From: Hsuehochloa calcarea
Taxonomy: Eukaryota > Streptophyta > Magnoliopsida > Poales > Poaceae
Direction of reading: 5' to 3'
DNA: 64,000 bases
Assembly (NCBI GenBank): GCA_036346395.1
Contig: CM070594.1
Span: forward strand, 19,687,385-19,751,384
The notes under the pieces were generated by a model. The model was not told where the DNA came from. It saw only the letters and a program-made list of their open reading frames with translations, and made no database searches. Shown piece by piece: positions 56,103 through 64,000 of the stretch. The position numbers and the translations under genes are program-made. Every line of letters starts with the position of its first letter. Position 1 is the first letter of the stretch.

Positions 56103-58291
56103 TGTAACACCCTGGCTATTCGAAGCCAAAATGTTACCCAAAGGATCTAACACACGACCATAATTCAGAAGTATTTTAAACATTAATTCATATAAAGGCA
56201 TAAAGGGATCAACATACAATAGAACAAATGCAGGAATAAAGTCTAAATCCAAATGATCGTATCAAGGGGGTGATCAAGGGCCACCGACAGTACTTAAGTA
56301 AACATATCATGGAGAGAAATATAAACCACTTCTTACTTTATTTATTACAGTTCCTCAAATAACAAATGGAAGACATAACCAAGACTTATTATTGAAAATG
56401 GAATATGGTGAGATGAATGAATAGTGTGTGTCTACTCCCTCCCAATAGAGTCATCATCAACGTTCACCTAAAATAAACAAACAAAGCAAGAATGGGTCAG
56501 AGATTCAGCAAGTACAGTAAACAATTGATCATACAAAATTATGAACAAGTCAACAACAATACGAATTATGAACTTATCTCTGAAAACTTATGTGTATGTA
56601 TGGAATGAATGGATGCATTGAAAGAGATGGACTGCACACATGCTCATACCGGTATAGCGAGTGACACACCCGTCGGTGTTCACCTAAGCCCGTACTTAAC
56701 AAAGTCCGGGGATCCAATTACCGTATGAAGAACGTTTCATACGGATGTTCGAAATTTTCCCACATTGAAATGGTGGGTCTTACGTGCCCATACTGGAGTT
56801 GATGGGTCTTTACAAATCCACTCTCGTGGATGGAACATGAACAATACATGAATGGAATGAAACATATGCAATGAATGTCACCACTTTCTTCGACATGGAT
56901 TACCAATTAAGAATGGAATATATAACATGGAATATGAACATGGACCACAAGATTAACAGTACATCAACAATCATTCGACAGAAATCAATATATTTTAATA
57001 CATTGTATTTGCCTTCCGCGTTGTGACGTGCTAGGAGGCAACGAAGGTGCTCCTACACTCGCCGCCTACACAATTATGTATTCAAAATAAGGACGACATG
57101 GTATCACAATGCTACCGGTGATCTACAATAACCCCCTGACTATCCAATACAACGAATAGACCCAAAACTGAAATCAGACAATTCATCCACCTGAAACGAC
57201 TCTGGACAGCAGCACAGAAAAATTCATATCTATTGATCTGGGACTCGGAACGAGATCAGTCCAGTGCCCAACGAAACTTAACGAGTAAACCTACAAAACT
57301 CTAGATGATAAGATTTCATAATTCTGCCAAAATAATTAACTAAATAGTAGGTGATTATGCCTGACAGAAATCTGTCCAGACGAACAGAACTGCAGCGAAG
57401 AACATAATATAACTTTTAATTTATAAATCCAATTAGAGTGTTCTTTATCAATCTAAAAATATGATAAAATTATCTACAGAAATCATTTTGGGTGAAAAAT
57501 CTGAATCTGATCCTAACAAAATCATATTTCATTAAACAACTTTACTGACAATTCTCGTGAGGTTTTTCAGGACAGCAGGAAAGAATCTATCGTCACTTTT
57601 GAACCGTAGATCGGAATCTGGTGATCTTGGTGGCTATAGAAAGCTAAGAACTGTGGATACAAATCTCTAGGAGGTGGGAACCTCCAGATCGGCCTCTAAT
57701 AAGCTGAAACCGGGAGCGCAACAGACTAGATAGAACAGAACTACTAGGGACAGATTTTGATCCAACCAAATTTAATCGAATTCGCATCTACCAAATTGTC
57801 AAATTACCAAGAACTACGATTGTTACCCTTGACGATCCCCGGGAGGTGATGAACGAGCGCTTGGAGAAGACGACCCCCTTCTTCTCTCTTCTCCTTCTCC
57901 TAGCTGGCCATCACCCGCAAGAACCGACGCCCACGGCAGTAGCAGGAGGGAATCGGCCGGAGCACTTGACGTCGGGGAGAAGGAGCACCACCACTAGGGA
58001 GGGGTGGAAACAGGGGCAGCAGGGAGGCGCCAAGATGGGGAGGGGCCGTCGGCTTGGGGGTGGAGAGAGGGGAGAGGGGTGGCTAGGGTTGGGGGGAGGC
58101 ACCCCCTTTTTGGCCGGCTCCCCCCTTGGCCGGTTGGCCCTCATGGGCCTCCTTGGTCGTGGCCCGCGGCCCAGGTTGGCGAGAAAAGCTAGAAAACTCC
58201 CCGCGTCGAAACAGAAATTTCCAATTCTTTAACTGTCTTTTCCCTCCCCGGCTTAAATTCTAATTACCCGATTCGATTCTGAGGTATTACA
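56103..58291. mobile_element. Solo LTR F of a Ty3/gypsy element
   Basis: A 2.19 kb segment with TGTAACACCC and GGTATTACA ends and a perfect 5-bp duplication. No gag or pol sequence is present, so the internal region was removed by recombination between LTRs. The part 56460-56520 resembles gypsy C LTR 5390-5480 in the same + strand direction, which suggests the same (-) orientation. The GC-rich frame at 57846-58232 is low complexity and typical of such LTRs. Confidence 0.85.
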
Positions 58292-58296
58292 CGCAG

Positions 58297-58940
58297 TTGG
58301 TTTGAGCTCGAACTGATCGGAAAGGCAGATGTGCGGTGGCTTGATCGGTGCATGCCGAAGTTGGGGACGAAGGCTATCGCGTTCGCACTACGAGGCTCCG
58401 GGGGCTGCATTGAGCAAAGGAGAAGGATGAGTGAAGCTCAAGGATTAGAATGACGCAAACGTTCCCGCGAAACCAAGGAGCAATAAGCTCAGGTTTGCGT
58501 GAAAATAGAACAGGGGCGAGTGAGGAAGATGACACGCTCTCCATTGCTTATGTAGCTATGATAATTGTGTTAGAAAAGCGGCCAGTTGCCGGTGGTAGCG
58601 TGGGATGGGGTGCTGGTGTTGCCACGGTGACACGAAACACAGTGCAGATGCGATGGGGGTAGTTGGGCTGAAAATCTATGGGCGGTAGTCGTGTTCCGTG
58701 GGCGAGCGGCGTAGCGGGCGAGGGCACGGACGAGAGGTGCGAGAACGATCCTAACAAGTGGGTCTGCCACATCAGTGAGAGGGTTAGCGGGGTGCTAGCG
58801 CGGGATGAGGTGAGGCCCGTTGTATTTGGGTCGGGTGAATTCAGCCCAATGGTTCAATGGTAAATCAAATCAAGTTTTGAATTTGCAAACTAGCTGAAAG
58901 GTTTCTGAATTTTTAAACTTAGCAAACGGGCTTCAAAATT
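58297..58940 (-). repeat. E LTR fragment (right), after F
   Basis: From about 58660 it matches the left E LTR (53453-53720), ending near CAAAATTCTCAG where similarity stops and the MULE fragment begins. 58297-58660 has no second copy in the window. Confidence 0.65.
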
Positions 58941-58944
58941 CTCA

Positions 58945-59175
58945 GTGGGGATGGTGTTTTCAACGGCTGAAAAGTTGAGGAAGGTTATCAATGAGTATAG
59001 TATTCAGAATAGAGGACCTATAAAGGTGATTTGCAATGATAGGGTTGTGATGGCTACTCATTGCCATGACTCGGTTGTGAGGGTGAGGAAGGAGCGAAAT
59101 GGAGAGGCCTGCGTGCAAGGCTCAGGTATAAGCGGTCTGGTTCAACCATCTCGCGTGCGGAGGTTATTTTTGTAA
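58945..59175 (+). pseudogene. Fragment of MuDR-type (MULE) transposase, N-terminal domain
   Basis: The 76-codon frame reads MVFSTAEKLRKVINEYSI, then RGPIKVICNDR and ATHCHDS. The spacing F-S-x-A-E-x-x-R-x-x-x-x-E-Y-S-I, a basic strand with K-V-x-x-N-D-R, and a cysteine-histidine end match the plant MuDR transposase N-terminal DNA-binding domain. The zinc-binding end (normally a C-x-x-x-C-P-W motif) is lost, and after about residue 50 the frame shows no similarity I can name. No terminal inverted repeats were seen. It begins within a few bases of the truncated E LTR end. Confidence 0.55.
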
Positions 59176-59372
59176 AGTCGCAAGATGACACGTGCCCGAG
59201 TCCGATGTGGCGGTGCCATGCAGGCGAAATTTACTAGCATGTCCACTTATGACCACCTAATGATTCACTTATCACACATCTGTGGTCCAAATATGTATTT
59301 CAGAAGTACCATGACCCAGTCAACACAACCGAACAAATTCCATGATCTACCATGCATTCTACTCTATTACCA
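59176..59372. other. Non-coding interval
   Basis: Nothing recognised. Possibly a further decayed part of the MULE. Confidence 0.4.
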
Positions 59373-59400
59373 AAGTAAAAAAATCTAATTTTCTAGAGTA

Positions 59401-59649
59401 TAAGGTAGATGCACATACACAACACATACCACACTCACACCACCCACGCACATATATACAAGCGTGCGCATCCCTTACACACACTAGGAATTTATTGAAG
59501 ACACCTAAGCCGGAACAGAGCACTAATATACGCTTTTCCACTGAACGTGCACGCTTGTGTGTACTCGATGGACATCAATGCCAAGTCTGGGACTTAAATC
59601 CTGGCTAGCTGGGTACACATCGGCACATCTAGCCATCTGGCCAGCTTCT
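59401..59649 (-). mobile_element. SINE (tRNA-derived, grass type)
   Basis: Read on the - strand, the head contains a tRNA-like stretch with GATGGCTAGATGTGCC (A-box region) and GGATTTAAGTCCCAG (B-box-like; the tRNA consensus is GGTTCGANTCC). It is followed by a body with CCGGCTTAGGTGTCTTCAAT and a TG-rich end with TGTATATATGTGCGTGGG. This layout resembles common grass SINEs. It is flanked by imperfect direct repeats at 59373-59400 and 59650-59680 sharing AAGTAAAA...AATCTAAT...CTAGAGT, as expected for a retroposed insertion. There is no protein coding. Confidence 0.6.
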
Positions 59650-59953
59650 AAGTAAAAGAAAATCTAATGCTCTAGAGTTACGTGGACTAAAATCAACATA
59701 TATAGAACACGTGTAAATGTTAATAAGGAAAGTTAAGATTGAGTTTACACATCCTATCTTTGAGCTGCAGATAATATCTAATCGTTGTGATTTAATCGTA
59801 GTTAAGGGCCATCAAATGAAATACTAGATGTTTTTATTTTTTGTTTGAATTTTTTAGCCATTTCTCTTTTTTCTTAGCAACCGTATAAAACTTCTATCAT
59901 GAATTTTTATTATATAACAGATATAATAGATGCAATGCATTGGTTACTTCCTA

Positions 59954-60210
59954 CTTCCTCTGATTTTAAATATAAGTCATTTTAGACATTGACACGTTCT
60001 TCAAAGTGACACTTTGACTATCAATTTCGATAAAATACGCTTCTTCAAATATAAACAATTATAAATTTTGAAAGTACATTTAATGATGGATCTAGCAATA
60101 TCAATTTCATGTTGTCAAATTTTAGTAATTCTTTATACATTGATAGTCAAACCTAAAGATGTTTGACTAGCACAGATTCTGAAACGACTTATATGTTTGA
60201 AATGGGGTAG
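59954..60210. mobile_element. Stowaway-like MITE, 257 bp
   Basis: TA dinucleotides flank both ends (59952-59953 and 60211-60212). The left end CTTCCTCTGATTTTAAATAT and the reverse complement of the right end CTACCCCATTTCAAACATAT are diverged forms of the grass Stowaway terminal repeat CTCCCTCCGTTTCAAAATAT, both continuing into AAGTC. Interior phrases CACTTTGACTATCAATTT and TTTGACTAGC are also typical. It is non-autonomous, mobilised by Tc1/mariner transposases. Confidence 0.75.
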
Positions 60211-61890
60211 TAGTTAACTTTTATTTATCATGTTAATAGCTTGCCAGGTCCAGACGACCTATTGGTTGGCATAATGTTTCAGGGCTTGCATCGGACCCGC
60301 TGCTAAGCCAGATTACCTACAAGTTAGACACAAGCGGAAGCATGCTTATCAGCTATGTACCTGTTAATTGATGCTTCTCCCAGGTGTTTCGTTTCAGCAA
60401 TAGGTAGATCTTAGTTAATCTCATTTCTAATTTTCAAAGAAAGTGTTAAATATACTCATCCTAGACCGATCTTCCCCGTCCCTGTGCGTGACTCCCCATG
60501 CATGTAACGACGTTGATCTCTCTTTCTTTCCTTTAACCACTGATCGAACCTTCCACAGCAAAGCCAATAAATTACTCTTCCTCGATCACGCCTTCTAAAG
60601 AAGGAGAATGGAGCACTCCTCTTTCTGGAGCACCAGTATATTCAGCCAATTAACTAGGGACGCTTTTCGAGAACCAAAGTACTCCTGTGTAAACTAAACA
60701 TGAAATCTAGGTGATCACGTCAAGCCACATTATGGCACATGCAAGCATGTATTCGAACGTTGCGTGTCGGTCTGCGTTAATACATTGCGATGTTTATTCT
60801 CGAAAATACACCACGATGTAGTCAGAAATTAAATACCTAAATTTGCACCTCATCGTTCCACCCGAAGTATACTTTCATATAGTACACCATCCCGTAGCTA
60901 ATACTCCCTTTGATTCCAAATATATACAAGGTGGGTTTTGCCCTAGCGTCCACGCCGTCAAACTTTTTTTTGTTTGATTGTCACTATATTAAAAAGTATC
61001 TGGCAAAATAAAAAATTTATCGTTAGGTTCGTATAGTGATATATGCTAGCTTTCGTAATATACAATTTTTGTGATTTGCAACAGAATGTTATGATACAAA
61101 TTTTAATTAACTAGTCATCAATCCGTGCACCTGCACCGAGCGTATAATAAATAATTATATATTTATAGAAGGAGATGACTCTACATAAGGTACATACAAC
61201 TTTTAGCTAAAAAAAGTTTTAAAACTTTTCTCCCTCACTATCAATTTGTGCACTTTCCACCACTCCCATTTGTAGGATGATTAGTGGATGATTGAAAAAG
61301 TCTATGTAAAGTCCATAATCTACTTACACCGGCATCATAGTCACTCGATCTCTTTATATTTTTAACCTTGTCATTGCTTTAATTACTACAGTACGTTGTT
61401 TCACAATATTTGTCTAAGCCCACCATACGTACATATCAAGAAGACACCAAATCTAAGAAATAGTTAGTGATATTGGAACCTCTGAAAAATGTTAACCATT
61501 TGGACCATTCATACCCTTTTAAATTGCATATTACGACCACTTAAAATAATTACACTTCTAATTTTCTCAATGGACCTGTATTGTGAAACAATATTTCCCA
61601 ACAAAATGGACTATTATTGCAAAACAAAGGGACAAATATAAGATTATCTTTTTTTGTACTATAGGAGTTTAAAATATCATAAATCTATATCAATTTTGTG
61701 TGTGTGTGTGTTGTAGGTGTAGACAGCTATGATAAATAATTTAATAGAAATTATTTTCCTATGTAACGTAGAATCAGATTTGTATTTGAAACAGATATGA
61801 CATTACGGCTGTTGTTAAATTGAATTGCTAATTTAACTCTAATTCAAAAAATAATTTATTTCGGATTATATATATGGAATTATTTGTATG
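60211..61890. other. AT-rich non-coding interval
   Basis: No gene recognised. At 60902-61060 TACTCCCTTTGATTCCAAAT looks like one end of another Stowaway-like MITE without a matching right end. A (TG)7 run sits at 61697-61710. Around 61112-61140 is a short GC-rich phrase CCGTGCACCTGCACCGAG of unknown origin. Confidence 0.5.
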
Positions 61891-62309
61891 TGTGATATTA
61901 AATATGAAATTATATATTCCGAAAAAATAACTTGAATTCACACTGTAATTTTATTTTAATTCCTAATACATGTTTTATTTTTTATTATTTGCAGGTATGA
62001 AATTAAATCCAAAATTATTTATACCAAAAATTATTTGGATCTTTTGGTAAACATTTTCATTGCCTTTTCTCATTTTTTGAATTTATAGATTTTTTTTTTC
62101 TTCTAGGATTAATGTTGGGCCTTCTAGGATATTTTTATTTTCAATTGCTTTTATGTATAATATTAAATCTGAAACTGTGTATTCCGAATTCACAATTTAA
62201 TTTTAGTTTTATTTCAGAATTCATTTTTTATATTTGATTATTTGCAAGTTTGAAATTAAATCCAAAAATATTTATATTTTGCTAAACATTTTCATTGTCT
62301 TTTCTTATA
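61891..62309. repeat. Diverged tandem duplication, ~265-bp period
   Basis: 61891-62079 and 62156-62309 share, in order, ATATTAAAT-TGAAA, TATTCCGAA, AATTCACA, TTATTTGCA(G/A)G, TGAAATTAAATCC and AACATTTTCATTG. The offset is about 265 bp. AT-rich and non-coding. Confidence 0.75.
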
Positions 62310-62395
62310 TGTTGTCTCATACAATATACAACTCAAATTATTGTATAAATATGAACCTTTAAAGTGGTGTTGTATGATTTTGTAACCATTGAGCC

Positions 62396-64000
62396 TGTAA
62401 CATCCTAAACTTTGGTTTCTGTTTCAAATATATAAAAGTTTGAGCTTTTCAAAAACTTTTGTTAAAACTCATAGGTTTGCCTTAAATTTCAAATTTTTGA
62501 TTTGAAATCAAGTTTCTATTTGATTTCAGAAAAATGTGTGCATAAAAATCTTTGTAAATATTTTTGTAAAATACTAGTTTAATTATCATGGAATAATATA
62601 ATTTTTCACAAATTTTTAGAAGTTCAAATGACCTCACAAAAATCCTAACCTAGTTGCTAAGGCTGATTTCAAAACGAATTTATTTCTGGCAAATGGAAGA
62701 TGAACAGTAGCCAATTTTTTTTTTCCTAAGTCCTAGTTGAACCTAAGAACACCCACAAAAATTTTCATAATTTTATTTCTATATCAAACAGCCTAGTCAA
62801 TCTAGTTTGAATTTGGTCAAATCAAAATCCAAAACCCTAAACCGGCCGAGCCCAACCACTATTCCGACCCGAACCGCTCTAACCCGACTTGGCTCGACCC
62901 TGCCCCTTCGCGTCGCACCGCACCAGCCTTGGGCTCAAGCCACTCGCCAGGCCGCTTTCCCGTAGCCGCTGACGAGCGGGGCCCAACTATCGGAGCCATC
63001 GTCATCCTCGCGCCGCTGAAGCCCGTGACGCTGGCGCTCGCCTGACTATTCTCGAACGATCGTCCGGGTTTTATGAACTCGATAAGCCGATCTAATCGTC
63101 CTCTCTCGTACTCTCTCGCCTACTATTACCTCTTGTTCTCCAAGCTCGGTCAAACGCTGCCGCCTCGATTCCGCCCACCTCCGACCTCCTCCGTTCCAAT
63201 CAACTGGGGTGCCTCGTTACTGGAGCCAAGCGGTCCCAAGGCGGACCTTCCTGAAGCTTCTCGACGCCTATGGCGACTTCTTCATGTGAGCCGAGCCTTC
63301 TTCTCCGCCCCCAGTCGTCGCCAGCTCTCCGCCGGCATCTTCGAAGACCCGTGTCGTCGTCACCAGCTTCATGAGGTCCGTGCACACCTGGAGGTACCAA
63401 TCCCGAGCCCAGGGCGCCTCTGCTTTGCCAGATCCTTTGCATGGCCGCGCCGCCGTGTACGAGAGCTCCGGTGAGCCGCCGGTCGATTAGGCGATTGCGT
63501 AAATCGAGAAGTGCATTTTCAAGCTTAGGAAAGCGTATTTGTTTTAGGCTTGAATCGAAGTTACGTTTTGGTGAATCGAATACGTATTCTGAGAATACGC
63601 CTTCGATGTCACCTCAGCCGAAGCTGGGTCAAAGCTGACCCATTCAACGTCTCGCTGGGACTGGTCAGTGACCGGTGGCTAGCTGCGTGTCGGTAGAAAA
63701 AGTTCTAAATCCCTTTAGGATTTTCGAAATGAATAAAATTTGTATTGAAAATTTAAATAAATTTAGAATATTCATAACTAATTCAATTTAGCTCCAAATT
63801 GAGTGAAACTGATTTTGTTAATTTTCATTTTCAGTGTACTTTTTACTGGAATAGGGTTCAAGTATGATTTTGTTCCACAAAAGTGTGGAATGAAGATGAT
63901 ATTTAGAAGGAATTGTTTTTAGCTTAGAAAATGTGTTAAACTTCAAAAATTCATAAGTAATTCATCTTAACTCCAAATAAAGTGAAATTAATTTTTTAAT
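62396..64000 (+). mobile_element. Left part of a Ty3/gypsy LTR running off the window
   Basis: TGTAACATCCTAAACTTTGG is a Tekay-type LTR start. It is followed by AT-rich sequence and then, from about 62840, GC-rich sequence with low-complexity frames (63073-63474), the same layout as the LTRs of C and F read in sense orientation. Neither the end of the LTR nor any internal domain is in the window, so it could also be a solo LTR. Confidence 0.6.

Larger units (their letters stand above)
53452..58940 (-). mobile_element. Ty3/gypsy Tekay-lineage remnant E, interrupted by solo LTR F
   Basis: A pol remnant (53962-55920) on the - strand is flanked by two copies of one LTR segment: 53452-53830 matches 58660-58940 over about 300 bp, both with GTGTTTCGTGGG/GTGTTCCGTGGG and TCAAGTTTTGAATTT. 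Gag, protease and the first half of the reverse transcriptase are deleted, as is the integrase core. The left LTR is cut at the end of D and the right LTR at about 58940. Confidence 0.75.

Noticed and set aside
57846..58232. GC-rich 128-codon frame as a possible gene
   Set aside because: It lies inside a solo LTR bounded by a perfect target duplication, and its glycine/arginine/proline composition follows from GC richness.
63073..63474. 133-codon GC-rich frame near the right edge
   Set aside because: It lies in LTR sequence starting at 62396, and an opposite-strand frame of similar size overlaps it.

Overview
The window is repeat-rich nuclear DNA from a plant, almost certainly a grass (Poaceae). 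The evidence is the element families present: Tekay-type chromovirus Ty3/gypsy elements with a chromodomain after integrase, Maximus/SIRE-type Ty1/copia elements with a tRNA-iMet-like primer binding site, a Tat/RIRE2-like gypsy remnant, a Stowaway-like MITE, a grass-type SINE and a Mutator (MULE) transposase fragment. I found no intact host gene, tRNA or rRNA gene. Every long reading frame belongs to a retrotransposon or lies inside an LTR.

Layout. 1-3298: 3' part of a decayed + strand copia element (H) ending in an LTR. 3299-4854: non-coding, with a CT microsatellite. 4855-15033: - strand Tekay gypsy (C), with a probable 4.5 kb 3' LTR, a stop-riddled gag-pol and an unexplained upstream reading frame; its 5' LTR is missing. 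15052-26261: complete - strand SIRE-type copia (A1), target duplication GTTTT, inserted in the end of an oppositely oriented SIRE-type LTR (G, 15034-15051 plus 26262-26428). 26429-53451: + strand Tat-like gypsy remnant (D), split by a second A-family copia (A2, 29705-51831, duplication CACTC). A2 is itself split by another SIRE-type copia (B, 31416-42491, duplication AGTTT). 53452-58940: - strand Tekay remnant (E), whose left LTR is cut where D ends and whose right LTR is interrupted by a solo LTR (F, 56103-58291, duplication CGCAG). 58945-64000: MULE fragment, SINE, MITE, AT-rich sequence and the start of another gypsy LTR that runs off the window.

The inferred order is E, then D inserted into E, A2 into D, and B into A2: a four-level nest whose last two steps are dated by exact target duplications and matching LTR pairs. 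A1 into G and F into E are independent later events.

Three observations go beyond a TE inventory. First, paired LTRs of A1, A2 and B, and the primer binding sites of all three, differ from each other or from the expected sequence mainly where CAG, CTG, CCG or CGG has collapsed to CG. That looks like a systematic sequencing error at CHG-methylated sites in high-copy repeats, and it would create many of the frameshifts. Second, A- and B-family LTRs carry clusters of different 11-bp palindromes that share the form CGG-N5-CCG, at equivalent places on both sides of the TATA box. Third, the Tat remnant has a tandem array of about nine ~30-bp hairpins and a decayed antisense reading frame. I did not find a convincing new protein-coding system.
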